A stretch of 6,937 bases of DNA. Origin: Pseudomonadota bacterium. Lineage in GTDB: Bacteria > Pseudomonadota > Alphaproteobacteria > Rhizobiales > Kaistiaceae. Location: assembly GCA_023433185.1 (NCBI GenBank), contig JAEZEN010000017.1, positions 1 to 6,937 on the forward strand. Direction: 5' to 3'. Made by a program: the position numbers and the translations under genes. Of this stretch, positions 1 to 6,937 are shown in pieces. Each line of letters opens with the position of its first letter. Position 1 is the stretch's first letter. A model generated the notes under the pieces. That model was not told the origin of the DNA. It did no database searches and worked only from the letters and a program-made list of their open reading frames with translations.

Positions 1-362
1 ACCGGCGCATCGGGAAAGCGCTCGGGCGTGGCGAAGGCGGTGCGCGGGTCGATGATGGTCGGGTCGAACCCGGCGATCCGCGCCATCGGCGCCAGCGCCT
101 GGCTGATATGGACGGCGCCGATGACCACGAGCCGCGGCGGCGGCAGCTCGACGGTGAGGAAGAGGCTCCGGCCCCCGGCCTCGACGGTGCCCGAGACGCC
201 GCTCCGGAAGCGGGCCCCCAGAACGTCGGCGAGCGGATCGTCGTCGTATCCCTCGGCCTCGACGACGAGGCGGGCCTCGCCGGTGGCCGGCTCGGTGACG
301 AGGATCGCGGCCTGGCGCGCGGCGCGCGCCGCATTGAGGCGGCGGAGAAGGTCGAGCTTCAT
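1..362 (-). CDS. XdhC family protein, Rossmann (XdhC_C) part, truncated by window edge
   Basis: The first 120 codons of a minus-strand gene whose 3' end lies beyond position 1. ATG at 362 begins MKLDLLRRLN. Residues 1-75 resemble the linker and short N-terminal region of the stand-alone C-terminal halves of XdhC. Residues 77-107 (RLVVIGAVHISQAL, then GFDPTIIDPR) form a beta-strand, glycine turn, helix and second strand ending in an acidic residue, as in the Rossmann domain called XdhC_C. Family knowledge: XdhC/CoxI proteins bind molybdenum cofactor and pass it to xanthine dehydrogenase or CO-dehydrogenase-type enzymes in the cytoplasm; the Rossmann half accompanies the cofactor-handling half. 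It starts 5 bp after the upstream XdhC gene stops, so the two are surely co-transcribed and probably translationally coupled. Its own Shine-Dalgarno is weak (CTGGA). The fold is fairly certain; the enzyme served cannot be told from this window. Confidence 0.85.
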   Translation of the reverse strand, partial: MKLDLLRRLNAARAARQAAILVTEPATGEARLVVEAEGYDDDPLADVLGARFRSGVSGTVEAGGRSLFLTVELPPPRLVVIGAVHISQALAPMARIAGFDPTIIDPRTAFATPERFPDAP

Positions 363-367
363 GGGTG

Positions 368-700
<333 letters not shown>

Positions 701-704
701 GGCA

Positions 705-710
705 TCCTCC
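705..710 (-). promoter_or_regulatory. Shine-Dalgarno deciding the XdhC start
   Basis: On the minus strand GGAGGA precedes ATG (700) by 4 bases (TGCC). This is a near-perfect anti-16S match and favours the ATG at 700 over the in-frame ATG at 718. Confidence 0.75.
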
Positions 711-712
711 GG

Positions 713-736
713 ATTCATCGATCTGTTCCGATGAAT
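713..736. promoter_or_regulatory. Perfect 8-8-8 inverted repeat, candidate operator of the XdhC operon
   Basis: Left arm ATTCATCG (713-720), 8-base spacer ATCTGTTC, right arm CGATGAAT (729-736). The arms match perfectly and are AT-richer than the surroundings. The element runs from the predicted -10 hexamer (734-739) across the expected transcription start to the ribosome binding site. Seen: the palindrome and its position. Inferred: a site where a dimeric repressor would block transcription, or a 5' UTR hairpin next to the Shine-Dalgarno. The regulator is unknown. Confidence 0.5.
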
Positions 737-763
737 ATAACGATGCGGACCGCGGATCGCCAA
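734..763 (-). promoter_or_regulatory. Predicted sigma-70-type promoter of the XdhC operon
   Basis: On the minus strand, TTGGCG (758-763) as -35 and TATATT (734-739) as -10 are separated by 18 bases. The TATATT run stands out in very GC-rich sequence. Transcription would start near 727, giving a leader of roughly 27 bases that contains GGAGGA before ATG 700. It fits the housekeeping consensus well, but no experiment supports it. Confidence 0.55.
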
Positions 764-1195
764 TGGGCGGATCGTGCACGCATTCGCGATCCCGCGCCGC
801 GCCGGCGGCCGGGGTCTGGGGTCGGTCGTTCCCGGCAAGCCGGGGGGTGGCGGACGCCGGCACCGTGCCGGGTCGGGCAGTCCGAAGGGAAGGCGCGTTG
901 CCGGCGCCCGCCGCGGCGACTTTGAGCTCCCGGGCTCGGCGCTCTTCACCGACCCGCGAGGGGCGGTTTAAGCCTTGAAAGCGGCCGTCTTTAGTGACGG
1001 CGGTCCTCGCCCGGGCTTCCCCACCCCGGCCTGCGAAGCCGACGTGAAGCGCCGCTCCCCGCTCCACCGATGGACCGCCTCCGGACGGCGCCCCCCGTGA
1101 GCCGGGATGGCGCGAAGTGTACGGCGTGATTCGGGAGGGGGGATAAGTCGTGGGTGTTTCTGAATGCGGGCGCTCGGGTCGACCAAGGTCCCGCT
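764..1195. other. Gene-poor intergenic stretch with short inverted repeats
   Basis: No convincing gene is seen upstream of the XdhC promoter up to the repeat elements. Two small perfect GC-rich inverted repeats occur: CCCGGC-AA-GCCGGG at 831-844 and CCGGCAC-C-GTGCCGG at 857-871. A plus-strand reading frame (774-971) is rich in Gly and Arg, has no family likeness and no clear ribosome site, so I do not call it. A short plus-strand frame at 975-1100 is listed separately as doubtful. I found no tRNA-like cloverleaf or T-loop motif. A decayed gene or a small RNA cannot be excluded. Confidence 0.5.
975..1100 (+). other. Doubtful 41-codon plus-strand ORF
   Basis: TTG at 975 opens a frame beginning LKAAVFSDGG and ending in TGA at 1098-1100; its middle reads TPACEADVKRRSPLHRW. 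The residue mix is less Ala/Arg/Gly-skewed than chance frames nearby, and GAGGGG lies 11 bases upstream (958-963), a little too far for a good ribosome site. It begins 3 bases after the stop of another open frame (774-971). I do not recognise a family. It may be a real small protein, the remnant of a coding region, or part of a repeated intergenic element. It would be the only plus-strand gene in the window. Confidence 0.2.
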
Positions 1196-1276
1196 CATTC
1201 CCGCGCACGCAGGAATGCAGCTCTTCCGGGACGCGCCATCGCGTTTGGCCCATCTGGTTCCCCGCATGCGCGGGGA
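1196..1276. repeat. Double-hairpin intergenic repeat, copy A
   Basis: Two hairpins 41 bases apart. The first (1196-1217) pairs CATTCC with GGAATG plus an inner GC/GC after one C-A mismatch. The second (1259-1276) pairs TCCCCGC with GCGGGGA around ATGC. On translation this gives IPACAGMSG-like strings, the hallmark of a repeat family dispersed between genes in many GC-rich proteobacteria. Its layout matches copy B. It is non-coding and probably spread by an unknown route; I see no GTAG-type REP head and no adjacent REP-associated transposase. Confidence 0.7.
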
Positions 1277-1298
1277 TGAGCGGCTGGGGAGGGCGCGC

Positions 1299-1340
1299 GG
1301 GACTTGTCCCCGCCGGAGGAGCCTCCGGTGCATACGGAGG
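1299..1340. repeat. Palindrome and alternating GGAGG/CCTCC segment between the repeats
   Basis: GGGAC-TT-GTCCC (1299-1310) is a perfect palindrome. It is followed by CCGGAGG (1313-1319), CCTCCGG (1322-1328) and CGGAGG (1335-1340). The middle segment can pair with either flank, giving two mutually exclusive hairpins. The segment sits between repeat copies A and B and is probably part of a composite repeat block. Confidence 0.45.
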
Positions 1341-1369
1341 TGAGCCTGGCGGCGCAGGTCCCCCCCGTC

Positions 1370-1446
1370 ACCCCGGCGCAAGCCGGGGTCCATCCGGAAC
1401 GGGTCCGGCCGTGAGGCCAGCGATGGATTCCGGCCTTCGCCGGAAT
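1370..1446. repeat. Double-hairpin intergenic repeat, copy B
   Basis: Two perfect 8-bp stems 37 bases apart. ACCCCGGC-GCAA-GCCGGGGT lies at 1370-1389 (a GNRA-type loop on this strand), and ATTCCGGC-CTTC-GCCGGAAT at 1427-1446. Translated on the minus strand it gives HSGEGRNP or VIPAKAGIH, and after the second stem GLRRGDGG, recognised signatures of an abundant dispersed repeat family in GC-rich proteobacteria. The spacing and two-stem order mirror copy A, whose stems have diverged. It lies just downstream of the DUF1801 stop and could also act as a bidirectional mRNA 3' end. Confidence 0.8.
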
Positions 1447-1465
1447 GACGGAAGAACGCAATGAC

Positions 1466-1482
1466 GGCGGCCACCGGCCGCC
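1466..1482 (-). terminator. Possible intrinsic terminator after the maeB/DUF1801 operon
   Basis: On the minus strand GGCGGCC-GGT-GGCCGCC is a perfect 7-bp GC stem that begins on the last base of the DUF1801 stop codon (TAG, 1482-1484). The following bases GTCATTGCGTTCTTCC are mildly T-rich but are not a true U tract. The stem and position suit a terminator or 3' end stabiliser; the weak tail keeps confidence moderate. Confidence 0.4.
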
Positions 1483-1883
1483 TACGTCTTCCGTTGCCGG
1501 GCGGATGCCGTGGTGCGGTTGAGGTCGACGGCGGCGCGGACCAGCGCCGTGAAGGCTGCCGGGTCGATGTCCTCGCCGGCGTGAAGGTCGATGGCGCGGC
1601 GCACGTTGCCCTCGAGGCTGGCGTTGAACAGGCCGGCGGGATCGGGCAGCGCCGCACCCCGGGCGAAGGTCAGCTTCACCACCGCCTTGTAGGTCTCGCC
1701 GGTGCAGAGGATGCCGTCCGATTCCCAGACCGGCACGCCGCGCCACTTCCATGTTTCGACGACGTCGGGCACGGCGGCACGGATGAGGGCGCGGACGCGA
1801 GCGAGCGTCGCACCGCGCCAGTCCCCGAGTTCGGCGATCCGGGCGTCGATCAGCGCCGACGGATCGGGGTCGGAGGTCGTCAT
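1482..1883 (-). CDS. DUF1801 domain protein
   Basis: A 133-residue soluble protein with no signal peptide or membrane segment. The core, roughly residues 10-122, matches the DUF1801 / YdhG-like family: LIDARIAELGDWRGATLARV at the start, the conserved VVETWKWRGVPVW (41-53), a Cys in GILCTGETYKAVVKLTF (57-73), GLFNASLEGNVRRAIDLH (84-101), and a final helix (108-121). Members are small single-domain proteins related to the Bacillus iron-chaperone YdhG; for most, including this subgroup, no function is established. The gene follows maeB by 34 bp in the same direction, so it is probably the second gene of that operon. ATG at 1883 is preceded 9 bases upstream by GGAAA. Another ATG at 1886-1888 opens a two-codon frame (Met-Pro-stop) whose TGA overlaps this start. 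The family call is firm, the function unknown. Confidence 0.88.
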   Translation of the reverse strand: MTTSDPDPSALIDARIAELGDWRGATLARVRALIRAAVPDVVETWKWRGVPVWESDGILCTGETYKAVVKLTFARGAALPDPAGLFNASLEGNVRRAIDLHAGEDIDPAAFTALVRAAVDLNRTTASARQRKT

Positions 1884-1917
1884 GGCATGGCGTTTCCGTG
1901 CGCCGGGGCGGGGGCGC

Positions 1918-4209
<2,292 letters not shown>

Positions 4210-4263
4210 CGGCGTTTCCTCGTGCCGCGGCGGCGGCCATTCGTTGTCGGTGGAGTTCGTCGG

Positions 4264-4292
4264 ACGATAGCACCCTGCGCCGGGAGGGAAAA
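4264..4292 (-). promoter_or_regulatory. Weak candidate promoter of maeB
   Basis: In the 218-bp gap between the GST stop and maeB, the minus strand has TTTTCC (4287-4292) and TATCGT (4264-4269) separated by 17 bases. This would start transcription near 4257 and give a leader of about 48 bases. The -35 is poor and the call rests mainly on the spacing and the local AT content. The rest of the gap (4293-4427) is very GC-rich, with small GC palindromes but no terminator with a U tract. Confidence 0.3.
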
Positions 4293-4427
4293 CCTTGGCG
4301 GGTCCGGAGCGTCCGAAATATCGGTTCCAAGACGTCGCGGCCGAGGGCCGTGCCGGCGGGGCGCCAAGAACGCGGGGCGCGGCGCGTCCTCCGGGGATGC
4401 CGGGGATGGGCCGCGCCGCGGCGAATC

Positions 4428-5105
4428 TCAGGAGACGGTCTCGAAATGCTGGTCCTTGAGCGCCTCGCGGAAGCCGTTCATGGCCTCGTTGATCTTGCCC
4501 CAGTTGGGCAGGGCCTCGATCCGCTTCAGCCACGCCTCGATGTTTGGGTAGGCCGAGAACTCGTTGCGGATCGGATGGCCGCAGGTGAGCAGCCCGGCGC
4601 CGAACAGATCGGCGATGGTGAGGTCGTCGCCGGTGAGATACGGTTTGCCCTGGCCAAGCCAGTGGTCGTTGAGCACCTTGAGCCAGCGCTTGGTCTGCCC
4701 CTTGCCCCACTCGATCGTCGCCTTGTGGGCCTCCTCCGTGGGCCGCTTGTGGTGCGGAAAGAGCTGGGGGTAGACGACGCCATAGGCATAGTCGCGATAG
4801 AAGCCGGTGTTGAACCAGTCCATCAGCTCGTTGACCTTGGCGCGGGCCTTGAGGTCCTTCGGGTAGGTCGCCATGTCGAACTTGTCGGCGAGATATTTGA
4901 GGATCGCCGAGCTCTCGGTGAGCGTGAAGTCGCCGTCGACCAGCGCCGGCACGAGGCCGTTGGGGTTCACCGAGATGTAGGGCTCCTGGAGATGGGCGCC
5001 GGTCATCACGTCGACCACCTCCATCTCGACCGGCAGCTTGTTCTCCTCGATGAACAGGATGACCGGCCGGCTCGTGTTGGACGCCGGGTGCATGTAGAGC
5101 TTCAT
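4428..5105 (-). CDS. Glutathione S-transferase family protein (theta-like)
   Basis: 225 residues, normal length for a cytosolic GST. The thioredoxin-fold N-terminal domain (1-78) has ASNTSRPV, where Ser9 aligns with the catalytic Ser of theta-class enzymes (SQPSR in human GSTT2), the cis-proline motif LVPAL (Pro53), and the gamma-glutamyl binding pair Glu64-Ser65 in LTESSAILKYL. The all-helical C-terminal domain (85-215) holds the N-capping box LTIADL (162-167, Asp166) typical of GSTs. Family role: conjugating glutathione to electrophiles, or glutathione-dependent isomerisation or dehalogenation. The exact reaction cannot be read from sequence. The gene begins 33 bp after the VOC gene stops, with a strong GGGAGG seven bases before ATG 5105, so it looks like the second gene of a VOC-GST operon. 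This pairing suggests a common electrophilic or aromatic substrate (inference). Confidence 0.93.
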   Translation of the reverse strand: MKLYMHPASNTSRPVILFIEENKLPVEMEVVDVMTGAHLQEPYISVNPNGLVPALVDGDFTLTESSAILKYLADKFDMATYPKDLKARAKVNELMDWFNTGFYRDYAYGVVYPQLFPHHKRPTEEAHKATIEWGKGQTKRWLKVLNDHWLGQGKPYLTGDDLTIADLFGAGLLTCGHPIRNEFSAYPNIEAWLKRIEALPNWGKINEAMNGFREALKDQHFETVS

Positions 5106-5138
5106 GATGCTGCCTCCCTGGGATTGCTGCTCCGCCGC

Positions 5139-5732
5139 CTATTCGCGCGGCGCGTAGGGGTCCTTCGGCTCGCGGTCGGCGGACAGGCTGTGGCGCCGGC
5201 GGCGGACGATATCCTCGATCGCATCGGCGAGGTGGGCCTCGGTGATGTTGTAGTCGCCGCGGGCGACGCGGATCTTGTGCGCCTCGTAGAGCACCTCGCC
5301 GTGCGAGACGCCCTCGGGCGGGAAGAAGCGGTAGGCGGCGAGTTCGACCAGCAGCCCCAGCGGATCGCGGAAGTAGATCGAATCCATGAAGCCGCGGTCC
5401 TTGACACCGCTATGCGCGATGCCGCGGCGGTCGAGCCGCTCGATCGCCTGGGCGAAGGTCGCACGCGACACCCAGAAGGCGATGTGGTGGACGGCGCCGA
5501 TCTCGTTGGGGGTCGGCATCGGGTCGGGCTTCCGGTTCTCGTTGGTGAAGATGGTGATCAGGCGGCCGTCGCCGGGATCGAAGTAGAGGTGGCTCTCCTC
5601 CGGCACGTCGAGGTTGGGCTGCTCGAAGATGAAGGGCATGCCGAGGACGCCCTCCCAGAAATCGATCGACGTCTGGCGGTCGGCGCCGACCAGCGTGATG
5701 TGGTGGACGCCCTGGACCTGGAGCTTCTGCAT
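5139..5732 (-). CDS. VOC superfamily protein (glyoxalase / ring-cleaving dioxygenase-like)
   Basis: 197 residues with two betaalphabeta3 modules, at about 8-62 and 80-135, plus a charged C-terminal tail (140-197). Likely metal ligands sit at expected places: His10/His11 in GVHHITLVG, His82/His83 in GAVHHIAFWV, and Glu130 in GLLVELAAYRF. This two-His-one-Glu set is the Fe(II) site of PcpA/MhqO-type extradiol dioxygenases, and the opening 'GVHHITLVGADRQTSIDFW' resembles that group; however, those enzymes are about 310 residues, so a glyoxalase-like or other VOC activity is equally possible. No signal peptide; cytoplasmic. ATG at 5732 has GGAGG eight bases upstream. It is the first gene of the VOC-GST pair. 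A 17-bp inverted repeat lies just upstream (5748-5764). The superfamily is certain, the substrate unknown. Confidence 0.9.
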   Translation of the reverse strand: MQKLQVQGVHHITLVGADRQTSIDFWEGVLGMPFIFEQPNLDVPEESHLYFDPGDGRLITIFTNENRKPDPMPTPNEIGAVHHIAFWVSRATFAQAIERLDRRGIAHSGVKDRGFMDSIYFRDPLGLLVELAAYRFFPPEGVSHGEVLYEAHKIRVARGDYNITEAHLADAIEDIVRRRRHSLSADREPKDPYAPRE

Positions 5733-5747
5733 CGCCTCGACCTCCGC

Positions 5748-5791
5748 TTCGCCTGAGCGGCGAACCTAGCCGCAATCGGGCCGCACGGACA
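5748..5791 (-). promoter_or_regulatory. Candidate promoter with inverted repeat upstream of the VOC-GST operon
   Basis: The 65-bp gap upstream of the VOC gene contains a perfect inverted repeat TTCGCC-TGAGC-GGCGAA (5748-5764), directly 5' of the GGAGG ribosome site (5741-5745). On the minus strand TAGGTT (5763-5768), touching the repeat, could be a -10, with a poor TGTCCG (5786-5791) 17 bases further upstream. The repeat could be an operator or a leader hairpin close to the ribosome site. The promoter itself is weakly supported, and read-through from the EamA gene is possible. Confidence 0.3.
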
Positions 5792-5797
5792 GGGGGA

Positions 5798-6685
5798 TCA
5801 GAACCGGGTTCGCACGAGCGGCACGCGGCGCGGCCAGCCGCTAACCTTGTCCTCGCGGAGGAGCGTGAAGAGGCCCGACAGGCCGATCATGCCGATGCCG
5901 ACGAGGGCGACGAGATCGGGGAACTCGGCGAAGAACAGCGCGCCGAAGACCACCGCCCAGGCGATCTGGCTGTATTGCGCCGGGGCGACGCGGTTGGCCG
6001 GGGCGGCGCGGGTCGCGGCCAGCATCGTGTACTGGCCGATGCCGGCGAGGACGCCGAACGCCGCCACCTTGAGGAGCGCCTCTCCGCTCGGCACCACGAA
6101 GACCGGGATCATCAGCGCGCCGCTGACCACGAAGATGGCGAGCATCAGCATGCCGACGAGGCTGACCCGGCGCTCGCTGTGGCCGATCATCCGGAGGATG
6201 ACCATGCTGGTCGCGCCGGCGACGGCGCAGACCAGCGCCGCGAGGTGCCCGAAGTGGAGGGCGTTGAAGCCGGGCTTGACCACCAGCACAACGCCGAGGA
6301 GGCCGATCGCGACGGCGCCGATGCGGCGCCAGCCGACCCGCTCGCCGAGCAGCGGAATGGACATGATCGTGACGAAGACCGGGGCGAGGAAGATCAGCGA
6401 ATAGGCCTCGGCGAGCGGGATGGTGGTGAAGGCGATGGTCGAGAAGATCGCCGCCGTCACCCCGCAGGCGGCGCGCAGGATGACGCGCTTCGGATGGCGC
6501 ATGCGGAACATGTCGCGCCACTGCTCGCCGCGCGGGCGGAGCAGGAGGATGACGGCGAAGGCCGCGCCCTGGCCGAGGAAGACGATCTCCATGACCGGCA
6601 GTTCGCCGCCGAGGCTCTTGACGAGGGCGTCGGCCATCGCGAAGAGCGCATAGGTGAGGAAGCCGAGGGCGACGCCCTTGAGCAT
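5798..6685 (-). CDS. EamA/DMT family transporter (10 TM, putative metabolite exporter)
   Basis: 295 residues, the usual length for a drug/metabolite transporter with two EamA repeats. Ten hydrophobic segments are visible near 4-22, 33-50, 68-88, 93-112, 120-137, 144-165, 174-194, 203-222, 236-254 and 258-276, so it is an inner-membrane protein. The first repeat holds the classic EamA stretch AYSLIFLAPVFVTIMSIPLL, then GERVGWRRIGAVAIGLLGV (114-132); the second holds APAQYSQIAWAVVFGALFF (234-252). Family members export or exchange small metabolites, amino acids or nucleosides; the substrate is not predictable here. The C-terminal tail (277-295) is basic, consistent with a cytoplasmic end. ATG at 6685 is the first possible start after an in-frame TGA, yet lacks a Shine-Dalgarno: the preceding minus-strand sequence is pyrimidine-rich (TTGCCTCCCTCCGGTTCCC). 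It lies 128 bp after the gnd stop and 65 bp before the VOC gene. Confidence 0.93.
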   Translation of the reverse strand: MLKGVALGFLTYALFAMADALVKSLGGELPVMEIVFLGQGAAFAVILLLRPRGEQWRDMFRMRHPKRVILRAACGVTAAIFSTIAFTTIPLAEAYSLIFLAPVFVTIMSIPLLGERVGWRRIGAVAIGLLGVVLVVKPGFNALHFGHLAALVCAVAGATSMVILRMIGHSERRVSLVGMLMLAIFVVSGALMIPVFVVPSGEALLKVAAFGVLAGIGQYTMLAATRAAPANRVAPAQYSQIAWAVVFGALFFAEFPDLVALVGIGMIGLSGLFTLLREDKVSGWPRRVPLVRTRF

Positions 6686-6813
6686 GGGGAACCGGAGGGA
6701 GGCAACGGCGGCCGGCGGCGAATCGCGCCGGTCAGGAACCCGATCTCCCTACTCCTCCGGCGCAGCGCCGTCACGCGCAGGAAGGTCGTGGCACACCCTT
6801 CAGGGAAACCGGC
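6686..6813. other. Intergenic gap between gnd and the EamA gene
   Basis: 128 bp without a gene. CGGCGC-A-GCGCCG (6758-6770) is a perfect inverted repeat that could slow polymerase after gnd, but no U tract follows on the minus strand. On the same strand GGAGGAG occurs about 60 bases before the EamA ATG and serves no visible start there, as an in-frame stop intervenes. I could not pick out a convincing -35/-10 pair, so the EamA gene may be read through from gnd or use a non-housekeeping promoter. Confidence 0.35.
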
Positions 6814-6937
6814 TCAGGCGTTCGACCAAGGCCCGTGGGCGACGACGCCGGGGGTGCCGATGCGCTCGAAACCGTGGGCGCCGAAGAAGTCGCGCTGGCC
6901 CTGGGTGAGGTCGGCGGTCGAGCGGCCGGTGCGGGCC
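6814..6937 (-). CDS. gnd: 6-phosphogluconate dehydrogenase, C-terminal end (truncated by window edge)
   Basis: The final 41 codons before a TGA (6814-6816). The tail reads STADLTQGQRDFFGAHGFER and ends in HGPWSNA. This matches the conserved C-terminal signature of decarboxylating 6-phosphogluconate dehydrogenase (in E. coli, a QAQRDYFGAHTYKR-type string followed by an HTEW-type ending), a segment that reaches across the dimer to complete the partner's active site; the His of FGAH is part of it. The enzyme converts 6-phosphogluconate to ribulose 5-phosphate, CO2 and NADPH in the pentose phosphate pathway. The short tail and the HGPW ending suit alphaproteobacterial versions. The remainder lies beyond position 6937, so length, start and cofactor site cannot be judged. 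Confidence 0.82.
   Translation of the reverse strand, partial: ARTGRSTADLTQGQRDFFGAHGFERIGTPGVVAHGPWSNA

Noticed and set aside
701..1481. CRISPR array or tRNA in the gap
   Set aside because: There are only two hairpin elements with unlike spacers and diverged stems, no regular direct repeats, and no T-loop or acceptor pairing.
968..1752. Minus-strand frames across the intergenic repeats (for example 968-1657 and 1195-1752)
   Set aside because: They contain HSGEGRNP, IPACAGM and similar strings, known spurious translations of dispersed hairpin repeats, and run into DUF1801 in a different frame.
4293..4427. Intrinsic terminator after the GST gene
   Set aside because: GC palindromes such as GCCGC-GCC-GCGGC are present near 4410-4422, but no T-rich tail follows on the minus strand; in this composition such palindromes are expected by chance.
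4210..4710. N-terminal extension of maeB up to 4710
   Set aside because: It would overlap the GST gene in another frame and has low-complexity residues; the ATG at 4209 has a good ribosome site and matches family length.
4350..5756. 468-codon plus-strand open frame
   Set aside because: In antisense register with both the GST and VOC genes, which are clear family members; it is a shadow.
6457..6774. Minus-strand GTG-started frame MTALRRRSRE
   Set aside because: It runs in a shifted frame into the EamA gene, and its sequence is Ser/Arg/Pro-rich, as expected from a shadow.

Overview
The window is GC-rich chromosomal DNA with strong third-position GC bias. Every gene I can support lies on the minus strand. 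Gene content points to an alphaproteobacterium, probably Hyphomicrobiales (Rhizobiales) or a near relative: a bifunctional malic enzyme of the long MaeB type, an XdhC/CoxI-type maturation protein split into two adjacent genes, a rhizobial-style GST and VOC pair, and intergenic double-hairpin repeats of the kind that give spurious 'VIPAKAGIH / IPACAGM' translations. The taxonomic placement is inference.

Read in the direction of transcription (right to left), the layout is as follows. (1) The last 41 codons of a 6-phosphogluconate dehydrogenase (6814-6937). (2) An EamA/DMT family exporter-like membrane protein (5798-6685). (3) A VOC-fold (glyoxalase / extradiol dioxygenase superfamily) protein (5139-5732), followed 33 bp later by a theta-like glutathione S-transferase (4428-5105); these look like one operon. 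(4) maeB, an NADP-type malic enzyme with a C-terminal phosphotransacetylase-like domain (1918-4209), followed 34 bp later by a small DUF1801 protein (1482-1883), with a GC hairpin at its stop codon. (5) A gene-poor stretch of about 780 bp (701-1481) holding two double-hairpin repeat elements, other short inverted repeats and one doubtful small ORF. (6) Two tightly spaced XdhC-family genes: an N-terminal XdhC/CoxI domain protein (368-700) and the start of an XdhC C-terminal Rossmann domain protein (1-362, cut by the window edge). They sit behind a good-looking promoter that carries a perfect 8-8-8 inverted repeat over its -10 and start site.

Functionally this is mostly housekeeping and redox metabolism. 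Malic enzyme and 6-phosphogluconate dehydrogenase are both oxidative decarboxylases that can supply NADPH. The VOC/GST pair suggests handling of an aromatic, quinone or other electrophilic compound. The XdhC pair serves insertion of molybdenum cofactor into an enzyme of the xanthine dehydrogenase / CO dehydrogenase family encoded outside the window.

I see no phage, plasmid, CRISPR, toxin-antitoxin or defence genes, no tRNA or rRNA, and no clear new biological system. The most interesting items are the regulatory palindromes upstream of the XdhC and VOC/GST operons and the composite repeat region at 1196-1446.
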